Notes: a model not told the origin generated them from the letters alone. DNA of 64,000 nucleotides from Cedecea selenatireducens (GCF_042138895.1 NZ_JBHIKW010000016.1:10780-74779), one strand, 5' to 3'. Shown: positions 36,108 through 44,717, counted from the stretch's first letter. Made by a program: numbers and translations.

Positions 36108-36815
36108 ATGCCTGTGACCCGCCCTCGCCCCCAGCGCGGCCATTTGCCGCCGGGCTGTGAACGCTACGGAAAATCAGCATTAGGCGCGCCGCTGCTCTAT
36201 TTTCCGGCAATAAAAACGGAAGAGCGCAGCGGGCTAATCATTGCCGGCACACACGGCGATGAGAACGCCGCGATGGTGGCGCTTTCCTGCGCTTTAAGGA
36301 CGCTCGAACCGCAGTTCAGGCGGCATCATGTGGTGCTGGCGGTGAATCCGGACGGCTGCCAGCTTGGCCTGCGTGCAAATGCGCACGGCGTCGACCTGAA
36401 CCGCAACTTCCCGGCCGCCAACTGGAAAGCGGGTGACACGGTTTACCGCTGGAACAGCAGCGCGGATAAACGTGACGTGGTGTTGTCTACCGGCCAGACG
36501 CCGGGATCTGAACCAGAAACTACCGCGCTGTGCCAGCTTATCCATCAGCTGCAGCCCGCGTGGGTTGTCTCTTTTCACGATCCGCTGGGCTGCATTGAAG
36601 ATCCCCACAGTTCAGCCCTGGGGCACTGGCTGGCCGAGGCGTTTGCGCTCCCGCTGGTGACCACCGTCGGGTATGAAACGCCGGGGTCGTTCGGCAGCTG
36701 GTGCGCCGACCTGGGCCTGCCCTGTATCACGGCTGAATTTCCGCCGATCTCAGCGGATGAAGCCAGCGAGCGCTACCTGCGCGCAATGACCGATCTTTTG
36801 CACTGGCACAGGTAA
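36108..36815 (+). CDS. mpaA: Murein peptide amidase A
   Basis: MpaA is a cytoplasmic zinc carboxypeptidase-like enzyme that cuts the gamma-D-Glu-mDap bond of murein tripeptide, releasing L-Ala-D-Glu and diaminopimelate. From the ATG at 36108 (AGAGG upstream) it is 235 residues, close to E. coli MpaA. The zinc ligands are His49 and Glu52 (GTHGDEN) and the His in SFHDP; the catalytic Glu is in AEFPP. The substrate-binding motif DLNRNFPAANW is intact. It is divergent from mppA and converges on ycjG with a two-base gap. Confidence 0.95.
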   Translation: MPVTRPRPQRGHLPPGCERYGKSALGAPLLYFPAIKTEERSGLIIAGTHGDENAAMVALSCALRTLEPQFRRHHVVLAVNPDGCQLGLRANAHGVDLNRNFPAANWKAGDTVYRWNSSADKRDVVLSTGQTPGSEPETTALCQLIHQLQPAWVVSFHDPLGCIEDPHSSALGHWLAEAFALPLVTTVGYETPGSFGSWCADLGLPCITAEFPPISADEASERYLRAMTDLLHWHR

Positions 36816-36817
36816 GC

Positions 36818-37783
36818 TTAAGGGTAGAGTTTTCCGGTTTCAAAATGCAGCGATGGCTCCACGTCTACGGCAAGCCAGGTGGGGCCATCCAGATCGGCAA
36901 AACGTACTCTGGCCGCCAGCGGTAACGCGGCAGCAATCGCCCGTGACGTGCAAAGCATACAGCCGAGCATGACGTCAAATCCCTGCTCCCGCGCGGCCTT
37001 AGCCAGCAGCAACGCCTCCGTCAGACCGCCGGTTTTATCGAGCTTAACGTTCACCATTTCGTAACGCCCGGCAAGCGCAGGCAGGCTGCTACGCGTGTGG
37101 CAACTTTCGTCGGCGCAAATCGGTAGCGGGTGGATAAAATTGGCCAGGGCGCTGTCGTCCCCCGCCGGAAGCGGCTGCTCCAGCATCGCCACATTGAGGT
37201 CTGCCAGCAGCTGGCAGCGCGCGGCCAGGCCATCGCTGCGCCAGGACTCGTTGGCATCCACAATCAAAATGGCTTCCGGTACCGCTGCCCTGATGGCAAC
37301 CATACGCTCGGTAATAAGACGATCGTCAAGTTTGACCTTGAGCAGGCGGGCACCTTTCTCCCATAACAAAGCAGCAGACGCAGCCATTTGTTCCGGGGCG
37401 GCAATGGTGACCGTTTGAGCCGTGGTCACCATTTCAGGTAATTCAACCGAATTCAGGGCTGATACGCTGGTATGTTTCATCCGGGCTTCTAAGTCCCACA
37501 GCGCGCTGTCGATTGCATTGCGCGCCGCCCCCGGCGGCAGAGCCTGCTGCAATTCGGCGCGCGTCATACCGCGTTCAAGCAGTGAAAGTACCGTTGTTAC
37601 CTGAGCCAGAACCGAAGCATCGCTTTCACCATAGCGCGGGTATGGCGTGCATTCGCCGACGCCTTTCACACCGTCCTCTTCCAGCTCAACCACCACGACA
37701 ACCGCTTCGCTGCGCGTTCCCCTCGATATCACAAATGGCGTATGGAGCGGCCATGCTTCCTGGTAAACTTTCACTGTTCTCAT
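36818..37783 (-). CDS. ycjG: L-Ala-D/L-Glu epimerase
   Basis: YcjG is an enolase-superfamily enzyme that epimerises the L-Ala-D-Glu released by MpaA so that the dipeptide can be used. Catalytic and metal residues are visible in order: Lys in LLKVKLD, Asp in VDANES, Glu in MLEQPL, Asp in CADESC and Lys in VNVKLDKTGG. The start at 37783 is preferred: GGAGG is six bases upstream, while it touches the earlier in-frame ATG at 37789. With mppA and mpaA it completes a recycling set. Confidence 0.93.
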   Translation of the reverse strand: MRTVKVYQEAWPLHTPFVISRGTRSEAVVVVVELEEDGVKGVGECTPYPRYGESDASVLAQVTTVLSLLERGMTRAELQQALPPGAARNAIDSALWDLEARMKHTSVSALNSVELPEMVTTAQTVTIAAPEQMAASAALLWEKGARLLKVKLDDRLITERMVAIRAAVPEAILIVDANESWRSDGLAARCQLLADLNVAMLEQPLPAGDDSALANFIHPLPICADESCHTRSSLPALAGRYEMVNVKLDKTGGLTEALLLAKAAREQGFDVMLGCMLCTSRAIAAALPLAARVRFADLDGPTWLAVDVEPSLHFETGKLYP

Positions 37784-37921
37784 CGTCATCCTCCCCTGGG
37801 GTTATCGCCTGAGTATAGCGAGCCCAGGCTTTTACGTGCACTTTCAGTTTTTTATGTTCATCACGGATTTCCTGGAATACACTGTCCCGGGCGTTAATTT
37901 TATGTAAAAGGAAGATTAAAC

Positions 37922-38428
37922 ATGTCACAAACCGTTCATTTCCAGGGCAACCCGGTCAAGGTTGCAGGTCAGATCCCACAGACCGGCAGCAAAGCCACTG
38001 CATTCACCCTGGTCGCTAAAGATCTTTCTGACGTTGCGCTGAGCCAGTTCGCCGGCAAACGTAAAGTGCTGAATATTTTCCCAAGCATCGATACCGGCGT
38101 GTGTGCCGCATCCGTGCGTAAATTTAACCAACTGGCAACCGAGCTGGATAACACCGTTGTGCTGTGTATCTCTGCCGACCTGCCGTTCGCTCAGTCCCGT
38201 TTCTGCGGCGCTGAAGGGTTGAACAACGTCGTTACCCTGTCGACCCTGCGTAACCCTGAGTTCCAGCAGGCTTACGGCGTCAGCATTGCCGAAGGCGCGC
38301 TGAAAGGCCTGACCGCACGTGCGGTAGTGGTTATCAATGAGAACGATGAAGTGGTGTTCAGCGAGCTGGTGAATGAAATCACCACCGAGCCGGATTACGC
38401 TGCGGCACTGGAAGTGCTGAAGGCTTAA
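37922..38428 (+). CDS. tpx: Lipid hydroperoxide peroxidase (thiol peroxidase)
   Basis: Tpx is an atypical two-cysteine peroxiredoxin that reduces hydroperoxides with electrons from thioredoxin. The 168 residues match E. coli Tpx. The peroxidatic Cys61 (PSIDTGVCAASVRKF) and resolving Cys95 (SRFCGAEG) are at the same positions. An AAAAGGAAG site precedes the ATG. It is divergent from ycjG and convergent with tyrR, with a terminator between. Confidence 0.97.
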   Translation: MSQTVHFQGNPVKVAGQIPQTGSKATAFTLVAKDLSDVALSQFAGKRKVLNIFPSIDTGVCAASVRKFNQLATELDNTVVLCISADLPFAQSRFCGAEGLNNVVTLSTLRNPEFQQAYGVSIAEGALKGLTARAVVVINENDEVVFSELVNEITTEPDYAAALEVLKA

Positions 38429-38449
38429 GACTCAGGTCTGTAGCAAAAG

Positions 38450-38478
38450 AAAACCCCGGATCTCCGGGGTTTTTTATT
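38450..38478. terminator. Bidirectional terminator between tpx and tyrR
   Basis: ACCCCGG and CCGGGGT form a stem with a four-base loop. T runs follow on the plus strand (TTTTTTATTTTT), and GAAAACCCC upstream serves the minus strand, so it can end both convergent transcripts. Confidence 0.85.
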
Positions 38479-38479
38479 T

Positions 38480-40042
38480 TTACTCTTCGCTTTTCTTCTG
38501 GCTCAGACCGTATTCGCGCAGCTTGTTGGCAATCGCGGTATGGGAAACTCCCAGCCGTTTTGCCAGCTTACGGGTACTTGGATAACTCCGGTAAAGCTGC
38601 GTTAATACCGAGCGCTCAAAGCGGCTGGTAATATCATCCAGCGATCCTTCCATCGCTTCTTCCCCCACCGCCAGGCTGGCCGCGTCAAAGTCCGGCAGCA
38701 GGATGTCCTGCGGACGAAGCTCGTAGCCTTCCAGCTGGGTTAAAGCACGATAAATGGCGTTTTTCAGCTGGCGAACGTTGCCCGGCCAGCCGTAGCGGGT
38801 CAGCACGCTGCTTAAATCGTGAGACAGCTTGGGCCGCGGCACGCCCTGCTCGTCGGCAAAGCGCGCCACGAACAGTTCGGTCAGCGGCATGATGTCCTGC
38901 GGACGATCGCGCAGCGGCGGCAGGTTAAGGGTCAGCACGTTCAGGCGATAATAAAGATCCTCGCGGAACTCACCTTTCTGCACCAGCTCCACCAGATTTT
39001 TCTGCGTCGCACAAATTACGCGAACGTCGACATGCACCTCATGCTCTTCGCCTACGCGACGGAAAGTCCCGTCGTTCAGGAAGCGCAGCAGCTTGGTTTG
39101 CATGCGCGGCGACATTTCGCCGATTTCATCCAGCAGAACCGAGCCGCCGTTAGCCTGCTCGAAGAAGCCTTTTTTGCCTTCGACGGCGTTGGCATAGGCA
39201 CCGGCGGCATGGCCAAACAGCTCGCTTTCGATAACGTCATCGGGAATAGAACCGCAGTTAAGCGCCAGATAAGGCTTCTGCGCCCGCGGGCTGCTCAGGT
39301 GGCAGGCATTCGCCAGAAGATCTTTACCTGTGCCGGTATCACCCACAATCAATAATGGCGCATTCAGCAGCGCCAGTTTGCGGGCCTGCTCAACTACGTG
39401 ACGCATTTTCTGACTGACGGCAACAATCTGGTCAAAGGCGCTGAAATCGCTGCTGGAGAGGTTTTGCAACTGACGCCCCATGCGCACCGTAGAACGCAGC
39501 ATAACAACCGCACCAACCAGCAGCGGCTGCTTATCTTCGCCGTCCAGGTGAACCGGGGTGATCTCCAGCAGGAAGTTTTGCCCGTGGATCACCACATGCT
39601 CGGTATGCGAGTCGTGCGGTTCGCTCTCCAGCCAGCGGGTGAAGTTAAAACCGCTAATCAGCGTGCCCGCATTATGGTTACGAAGACGGTCTTCGCTCTG
39701 CCCGAACAGCATGCAGCTTGCCGGGTTAGCCAGTTCAACTTTACTGCGCATATCCAGCGACAGCACCGGCTCCGGCAGCGCTTCAAGCAATGCGCTCAAC
39801 GCACGATGTTCGCGCTCAGAAGGCATCCACGGCACCTTACGCACGTCCGTGACGTCAGGAATGCGGCGGATTTCAGCCATCAGGCTGCTGAAGGATTCAA
39901 AATCAAGGGATGAAAAATTAAGGTAAATACGCCCAATCGGGTCAATTTCGATACCGCGCAAATCAATGCCGCGCAGCACTAACAGATCGAGCAGTTCACG
40001 AGTGAGACCAAGGCGGTCCTGACAAAAGACTTCCAGACGCAT
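38480..40042 (-). CDS. tyrR: Transcriptional regulator of aromatic amino-acid genes TyrR
   Basis: The 520-residue protein has an N-terminal ACT domain (about 2-70), a PAS domain (about 80-190), a central AAA+ domain with Walker A GDTGTGKD, and a C-terminal Fis-type helix-turn-helix (about 485-512, STRKLAKRLGVSHTAIANKL). The GAFTGA loop needed for sigma-54 activation is replaced by GAYANA, as in other TyrR proteins, which act on sigma-70 promoters. It senses Tyr, Phe, Trp and ATP and controls aro, tyr and transport genes. A possible TyrR box lies upstream. Confidence 0.95.
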   Translation of the reverse strand: MRLEVFCQDRLGLTRELLDLLVLRGIDLRGIEIDPIGRIYLNFSSLDFESFSSLMAEIRRIPDVTDVRKVPWMPSEREHRALSALLEALPEPVLSLDMRSKVELANPASCMLFGQSEDRLRNHNAGTLISGFNFTRWLESEPHDSHTEHVVIHGQNFLLEITPVHLDGEDKQPLLVGAVVMLRSTVRMGRQLQNLSSSDFSAFDQIVAVSQKMRHVVEQARKLALLNAPLLIVGDTGTGKDLLANACHLSSPRAQKPYLALNCGSIPDDVIESELFGHAAGAYANAVEGKKGFFEQANGGSVLLDEIGEMSPRMQTKLLRFLNDGTFRRVGEEHEVHVDVRVICATQKNLVELVQKGEFREDLYYRLNVLTLNLPPLRDRPQDIMPLTELFVARFADEQGVPRPKLSHDLSSVLTRYGWPGNVRQLKNAIYRALTQLEGYELRPQDILLPDFDAASLAVGEEAMEGSLDDITSRFERSVLTQLYRSYPSTRKLAKRLGVSHTAIANKLREYGLSQKKSEE

Positions 40043-40152
40043 GCAGGTGACCTTATTTTACGGTAAACGGCCTATATGACCCTCAGCCAGGCTGAAGGAC
40101 CTCATAGAGTTGGAAGGATGATAACTCAGTTAGCCGTTAGCAAGAAGATACC

Positions 40153-40170
40153 TGTCATGAAATGTTGACA
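40153..40170. promoter_or_regulatory. Possible TyrR box upstream of tyrR
   Basis: TGTCATGAAATGTTGACA fits TGTAAA-N6-TTTACA at nine of twelve defined positions and keeps the essential G and C 14 bases apart. It lies about 110 bp before the tyrR start, suggesting self-control. One site of this quality can occur by chance. Confidence 0.35.
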
Positions 40171-40227
40171 CTAAAAGGCAAACCACTGGTCAACAAGCGC
40201 GAAATTCTTCCGGGGCTGTAAACGACC

Positions 40228-40250
40228 AAAGGCAGCCGGAGCTGCCCTTT
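40228..40250 (-). terminator. Possible terminator of ycjXF
   Basis: GGCAGC and GCTGCC form a six-pair stem with a four-base loop and a short T stretch on either side. It lies just after the ycjF stop on the minus strand, but the T run is weak. Confidence 0.5.
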
Positions 40251-40266
40251 CGTCAGTAGCACGGAC

Positions 40267-41334
40267 TCAGCTGGCCGGTTTGTTTTTCCCGGAAGCCAGG
40301 GTTTCTTTGAGCTGGACCAGAAGCTGTTTGCGGAAATCGCCCAGCCGGGGTTTGTCACCCTCCAGCCACGGCAGCGGACGGCACAGTTCCATGGCCTTGA
40401 TCCCCAAACGCGCGGTCAGCAACCCGGCGCCTATGCCCTGCGCGGCACGAGCCGAAAGCCGGGCGGCGATATCCTGCGACATCCAGTCCATACCGACTTC
40501 ACGCACCAGCTCGCTGGCCCCGGCAAAAGCGATATTCAGCAATACCAGGCGGAACAGGCGAATACGGCTAAAGTAGCCCAGCTCGATGCCGTACAGCGTG
40601 GCAATGCGGTTAATCAGGCGCAGGTTGCGCCAGGCGATAAACGCCATATCCACCAGCGCCAGCGGGCTGACGGCAATCATCAACGTGGATTCGGCGGCCG
40701 AACGGCTGATTTCACGTCTGGCCTGCGCGTCCAGCACCGGCTGAATCAGCTGGGCATAGAGCGCCACAACTTCCCGGTCGTTGTGGGTTTCGTGAATGGA
40801 GGCGTACCAGCGCTGCAGCGCCGGATGGCCTTTATCCAGCCCGGCCTGGCTGGCTAATTTTTCGCAGAACGCTCGCCCTTTCCCGGTTCCGTGGCTGGCA
40901 AGCAGCTCGCGGGCCTCGTCGCGCTCCTCTGCGCGCTGGCGTAAACGCCATAAACGCCGCCATTCGCCGGCAATGGAGCCGACGCCGGCCGCAACGATAA
41001 GCCCACCGGCTATGCCGCCGCCGAGCGCTATCCAGTCTTGATTAACAAAAGCGTTGTGGGTCCACTGCACGCCCTGCGCGACGACGCTGGCGCCAAACAG
41101 CGCCAGCCCGGCGGTGACCATTTTACGCCACAGGCTGCGTTTCGGCCTCAGCGCAGCGTCAATAACCGCCTCAGCCTGCCCTTCTTCTTCGGCAAGCGTT
41201 TCAGGGCTGGTCACGACCGGCGTAAACTTTTGAGCCTCTGGTTCACTGAACGCATGAGCCGCTTTCCAGTCCTGCTCTTTGTCCGCCTCCAGCGGCTGCG
41301 CAAAATCGATGCGCGGTTTAATAGGATCGCTCAT
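40267..41334 (-). CDS. ycjF: Inner-membrane protein YcjF (UPF0283)
   Basis: The 355-residue protein has two hydrophobic segments near 71-90 and 100-120 (WRKMVTAGLALFGASVVAQG and WIALGGGIAGGLIVAAGVGS) and a large cytoplasmic C-terminal part ending GIGAGLLTARLGIKAMELCRPL. It is the UPF0283 family protein. Its start overlaps the end of ycjX by four bases, so both are made together. In E. coli the pair is induced by heat shock; the molecular function is unknown. Confidence 0.92.
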   Translation of the reverse strand: MSDPIKPRIDFAQPLEADKEQDWKAAHAFSEPEAQKFTPVVTSPETLAEEEGQAEAVIDAALRPKRSLWRKMVTAGLALFGASVVAQGVQWTHNAFVNQDWIALGGGIAGGLIVAAGVGSIAGEWRRLWRLRQRAEERDEARELLASHGTGKGRAFCEKLASQAGLDKGHPALQRWYASIHETHNDREVVALYAQLIQPVLDAQARREISRSAAESTLMIAVSPLALVDMAFIAWRNLRLINRIATLYGIELGYFSRIRLFRLVLLNIAFAGASELVREVGMDWMSQDIAARLSARAAQGIGAGLLTARLGIKAMELCRPLPWLEGDKPRLGDFRKQLLVQLKETLASGKNKPAS

Positions 41335-42728
41335 CGCAATTTATCTCCAATCAGGAATTCCAGCGCCGCGTCCATTCGAATGTGCGGCAGCGGACGGTCA
41401 ACGTCCATCACCTGCGGGCGGAATTGTTCAAACTGAAAACCCTGGTTCTGCCAGAAAGCATTGCCGGGCAGGCGCGAAGGGACTTCACCCGGATAGACCG
41501 TCAGCGGTTCACCATCGCTAAGGCGGTTGCCGCGCAGCGCCGGAATTTGCTCGCCCTGAACTTCAACCATGCCGCTCTGCGTGGCCTGAACCGAAGCCAG
41601 CCCCATGCAGTCCATAGTGATACCTTCGAAGGCCGCATTTTGCCAGGCGTCCTGCACCAGCTGCTGCAGTAGAGAGACCATGTTGGCGTGCTGATCGACA
41701 GTAACGTGATCGGCTTTGGTCGCGGCAAACAGCAGCTTATCGATAACCGGTGAAAACAGGCGGCGGAACAACGTGCGCTGCCCGTAATGGAAGCTTTGCA
41801 TTAGCTGGGTTAACGCCAGCCGCATGTCGTTAAACGCCTGCGGCCCGCTGTTGAGCGGCTGCAGGCAGTCCACCAGCACGATCTGGCGGTCGAAGCGCAG
41901 GAAGTGATTCTTATAGAACCCTTTCACCACCTTTTCACAGTAGTAATCAAAGCGCGCACGCAGCATACCGATGTTGCTGTTTTTATCCGCCTGCGCAAGT
42001 TTCGACTCGCCGTAATCGTCGACGTCCGGCCACGGGAAGAACTGCAGGGCCGGAGCTCCGGCCATATCTCCGGGCAGGACAAAACGCCCCGGCTGAATAA
42101 AGTGCAGCCCTTCTTTTTTGCAGCGCATCAGGTAGTCGGTCCACGCCTCAGAGATAGCGGCGAGGCGGTTTTCATCCGCGGGTGCAAGAGGATCCAGCCC
42201 TTCACAAAGACGACGCCATTGGGCAGACCATTCGGCGCGCTGCCCCTGCAGCAGGCCGGTCATCTGTCGCGACCAGCTGAGGTAATCCTGCGCTAACATG
42301 GGCAGGTCGAGCAGCCACTCGCCCGGATAATCCACGATTTCCAGGTACAGCGTTGAAGTGTCTTTGAAGTGGCGCAGCAGCGAGTCGTTGGAACGGTAGC
42401 GCAGCGCCAGGCGCATTTCGCTCACGCCGCGAGTCGGCGTCGGCCAGGCCGGGGGCGTGCCGAAAAGCTGCGCCATACCTTCATCATAGGTGAAGCGTTG
42501 AATGCCCAGGTCACGCTGGGGGACGCGCTTAACGCCAAGCAGTCGCTCTTCGCGCGCGGCGCTAAGCATCGGCAGGCGTGCGCCGGTATGAATCCCCAGC
42601 AGCTGGTTGACCATCGCGGTGATAAACGCCGTTTTACCGCTGCGGCTCAGCCCGGTCACCGCCAGGCGTAAATGACGATCGACGCCCCGGTTCACCAGGG
42701 CGTTAAGTTCGTTTTTGATTCGGTTCAT
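41331..42728 (-). CDS. ycjX: Predicted P-loop NTPase YcjX
   Basis: The 465-residue protein of the DUF463 family has a P-loop near residue 26 (VTGLSRSGKTAF). Further nucleotide-binding-like motifs are YLEIVDYPGEWLLDLPML and FAATKADHV, which resemble G3 and NKxD-type G4 motifs of GTPases. It matches E. coli YcjX, a heat-shock-linked protein that neighbours the psp genes in many enterobacteria. It is cotranscribed with ycjF and may be read from the psp side as well. No reaction can be named beyond likely nucleotide hydrolysis. Confidence 0.92.
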   Translation of the reverse strand: MNRIKNELNALVNRGVDRHLRLAVTGLSRSGKTAFITAMVNQLLGIHTGARLPMLSAAREERLLGVKRVPQRDLGIQRFTYDEGMAQLFGTPPAWPTPTRGVSEMRLALRYRSNDSLLRHFKDTSTLYLEIVDYPGEWLLDLPMLAQDYLSWSRQMTGLLQGQRAEWSAQWRRLCEGLDPLAPADENRLAAISEAWTDYLMRCKKEGLHFIQPGRFVLPGDMAGAPALQFFPWPDVDDYGESKLAQADKNSNIGMLRARFDYYCEKVVKGFYKNHFLRFDRQIVLVDCLQPLNSGPQAFNDMRLALTQLMQSFHYGQRTLFRRLFSPVIDKLLFAATKADHVTVDQHANMVSLLQQLVQDAWQNAAFEGITMDCMGLASVQATQSGMVEVQGEQIPALRGNRLSDGEPLTVYPGEVPSRLPGNAFWQNQGFQFEQFRPQVMDVDRPLPHIRMDAALEFLIGDKLR

Positions 42729-42840
42729 AAGCGTCCTGATTGCCTTCCGTTTCGGGAAATACCTTCATTGATAATATCAAATGGGGCGAAATGCCACGAA
42801 TCAAAGCGTTATGGCGAGAATTCTTACCGTTGCAGGAGGG

Positions 42841-43071
42841 TTATTTTGCCATACGGCGGTCGTAACGATCGGAGACGTTACGCAGGATGCGGGTCAGCAA
42901 CGGCTCCAGCACCACGGCCAGCACCATTTTAAGTGGACGACGGGCAACGGATTTTATTGCCCACGCGGCAAAACCGGCCGGGCCGAATCGCAGGGCGGCA
43001 AGCAGAGCCAGCTTACCGGCGAGTTTCAGGCCTGGTTTGGCTTTCTGACTGACGGTATGGAATGTAGTCAT
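42841..43071 (-). CDS. pspD: Phage shock protein D
   Basis: The ATG at 43071 has GGAG seven bases upstream and gives 76 residues, near the E. coli length of 73; the open frame extends to 43131. The sequence AKPGLKLAGKLALLAALRFGPAGFAAWAIKSVARRPLKM is diagnostic but is cited here only through its parts KPGLKLAGKL and FAAWAIKSVARRP. It is a small membrane-associated peptide of unclear role. Unlike the other psp genes it is parted from pspC by about 140 bp that hold a palindromic repeat. No pspE follows. Confidence 0.88.
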   Translation of the reverse strand: MTTFHTVSQKAKPGLKLAGKLALLAALRFGPAGFAAWAIKSVARRPLKMVLAVVLEPLLTRILRNVSDRYDRRMAK

Positions 43072-43124
43072 TGTCTCTCCAAAAGTGGTTAATTGCGGTG
43101 TGCGGTGGGCATTGAACCTGGGCG

Positions 43125-43206
43125 CCCTCACCCCGGCCCTCTCCCCCCAGGAGAGGGAGAAAACCTGTTTATCCCCTCGCCCTCAGGGAGAGGGTTAGGG
43201 TGAGGG
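43125..43206. repeat. GC-rich palindromic repeat inside the psp operon (copy 3)
   Basis: It opens CCCTCACCCCGGCCCTCTCC and closes GGGTTAGGGTGAGGG, so the ends are inverted. Two CCCTCTCC/GGAGAGGG-type hairpins lie between. It fills most of the gap between pspC and pspD. Such an element can stabilise upstream mRNA or reduce read-through, and so may lower PspD relative to PspABC. Confidence 0.82.
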
Positions 43207-43212
43207 TTGTTT

Positions 43213-43572
43213 TTAAAGCTGACGGAAACGGCTGCGAAGCGTAAAGGTGTCAGAGGTGATGTAACGTTCCATAGAACGCAAACGTTGTTCACCCGCTGCC
43301 AGCTCCGCATCCACCTCGTTCAGCAAATCACGGCTGGTGGGCTGGGCGTTTTGTTCATCTGCGCCTTGGGGCATCGGATCGAGGACAAAGGTCATCACGA
43401 TGTAGGCCACCAGCACAAAAAACGACAGGCCAAAGAATATCGACAAAATGGCAATCGCGCGGACCAGCTTTACCGGGACATCAAGATACTGAGCAATGCC
43501 CGCGCAAACGCCTTTCACCATCCCTTTTTCAGGGATGCGCCACAGCTTACGACCGGAAAATGAATTCACCAT
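43213..43572 (-). CDS. pspC: Phage shock protein C, inner-membrane sensor
   Basis: The 119-residue protein has the PspC domain at its start (KLWRIPEKGMVKGVCAGIAQYLDVPVKLVR, parts GVCAGIAQY and PVKLVR), one strong membrane helix (about 41-64) and a cytoplasmic or periplasmic tail with a leucine-zipper-like end (LLNEVDAELAAGEQRLRSMERY). With PspB it draws PspA from PspF when the membrane is stressed. It overlaps pspB by one base (TAATG). Confidence 0.95.
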   Translation of the reverse strand: MVNSFSGRKLWRIPEKGMVKGVCAGIAQYLDVPVKLVRAIAILSIFFGLSFFVLVAYIVMTFVLDPMPQGADEQNAQPTSRDLLNEVDAELAAGEQRLRSMERYITSDTFTLRSRFRQL

Positions 43573-43796
43573 TAGTTGTTTCTCCAGTTCGGGTGTTCGG
43601 CATCAAGGATCTGTTCCAGAGACTGAATACGCTCCCGCATCTGTCGCGCCTCATCGGTCAACTGGGCGAGGCGCTGCTGTTCACTCTGTGAAAGCTGCTC
43701 CCCGTTAGGACGGTTGCTGTAGTGAAGCCACAGCCAAATCGGCGCCACAAACAGCACAAAGATGGTCAGCGGGATAGCAAGAAAAAGCGCGGTCAT
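43572..43796 (-). CDS. pspB: Phage shock protein B
   Basis: The 74-residue protein has an N-terminal membrane helix (about 3-27, LFLAIPLTIFVLFVAPIWLWL) and a C-terminal amphipathic coiled coil (SEQQRLAQLTDEARQMRERI). PspB acts with PspC to signal membrane damage to PspA. The match to E. coli PspB is close. It is 61 bp downstream of pspA and coupled to pspC. Confidence 0.95.
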   Translation of the reverse strand: MTALFLAIPLTIFVLFVAPIWLWLHYSNRPNGEQLSQSEQQRLAQLTDEARQMRERIQSLEQILDAEHPNWRNN

Positions 43797-43857
43797 GTGT
43801 ACTCCTTACAGGTCAGGCTTGAATCGCGGTACGCCCTGCGCACCGCGGCCTGGATTA

Positions 43858-44526
43858 TTATTGACGATCCTGGTTCATTTTAGCTTTCAGCGCAGCTATC
43901 TGGGCGCTGATTTCATCATCGGCCTTCAGTTCGGCAAACTGGGTGTCCAGCGACTTCTGTTTGCCAAACCCGTGGCTTTCCGCCTCGGACTCCATCTGGT
44001 CGATGCGGCGTTCGAAAGATTCGAAACGCGCCATGGCTTCGTCCAGTTTACCGCTGTCCAGCTGGCGGCGAACGTCGCGAGAAGAAGACGCAGCCTGGTG
44101 ACGCAGGGTCAGTGCCTGCTGGCGAGCACGAGTTTCGCTCAGTTTGTTTTCCAGCTCACCAATTTCTTTCTTCATGCGCGCCAGGGTTTCATCCACGTGA
44201 ACCACTTCATTTTCCAGCGTCACAATCAGGTCGGTCAGCTTCTGTTTTTCAATCAGCGCGGCACGAGCCAGATCTTCTTTTTCTTTACGCAGCGCCAGCT
44301 CGGCTTTTTCCTGCCATTCTGCCTGCTGCGCGGTAGCTTGTTCAACGCGGCGGCTCAGCTGTTTCTTCTCGGCCAGCGCGCGAGCTGAAGTGGAGCGAAC
44401 TTCCACCAGCGTGTCTTCCATTTCCTGAATCATCAGACGCACCAGCTTTTGCGGGTCTTCCGCTTTCTCCAGCAGGGAGTTGATGTTCGCATTCACGATG
44501 TCGGCAAAACGAGAAAAAATACCCAT
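43858..44526 (-). CDS. pspA: Phage shock protein A, membrane-protecting effector and PspF inhibitor
   Basis: The 222-residue length equals that of E. coli PspA, and the protein is almost all alpha-helix with coiled coils. The amphipathic N-terminal helix (MGIFSRFADIVNANINSLLE) binds membranes. Free PspA binds PspF and blocks it; under membrane stress it instead forms large scaffolds of the ESCRT-III superfamily on the inner membrane. The gene is led by a sigma-54 promoter and is divergent from pspF. Confidence 0.97.
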   Translation of the reverse strand: MGIFSRFADIVNANINSLLEKAEDPQKLVRLMIQEMEDTLVEVRSTSARALAEKKQLSRRVEQATAQQAEWQEKAELALRKEKEDLARAALIEKQKLTDLIVTLENEVVHVDETLARMKKEIGELENKLSETRARQQALTLRHQAASSSRDVRRQLDSGKLDEAMARFESFERRIDQMESEAESHGFGKQKSLDTQFAELKADDEISAQIAALKAKMNQDRQ

Positions 44527-44601
44527 TATTCAATCCTCTTAAGTCATTATTTCAGGTGCCTGACTCTCTTCGGGTGCCAGATACTCTGCTCGCAAAAGAT
44601 A

Positions 44602-44619
44602 TTGCAGCATCCGTGCCAA
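44602..44619 (-). promoter_or_regulatory. Sigma-54 promoter of pspABCD
   Basis: On the minus strand TTGGCACGGATGCTGCAA has the GG and GC elements of a -24/-12 promoter with ten bases between them. It is about 75-90 bp upstream of pspA. PspF, encoded divergently, is the expected activator. Confidence 0.88.
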
Positions 44620-44717
44620 CTTTTTAATTCATTGATTTATCAGCATTCACGCGAATTTGACGTCAATACAAAAACCGCTATAGTGGTTAAATTAACTAAC
44701 TATTAGGGAATTTAGCC

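Noticed and set aside
43128..43310. A 60-codon minus-strand frame ending in HPNPLPEGEG-like residues.
   Set aside because: It is the translated palindromic repeat, a common annotation artefact, and it overlaps pspC.
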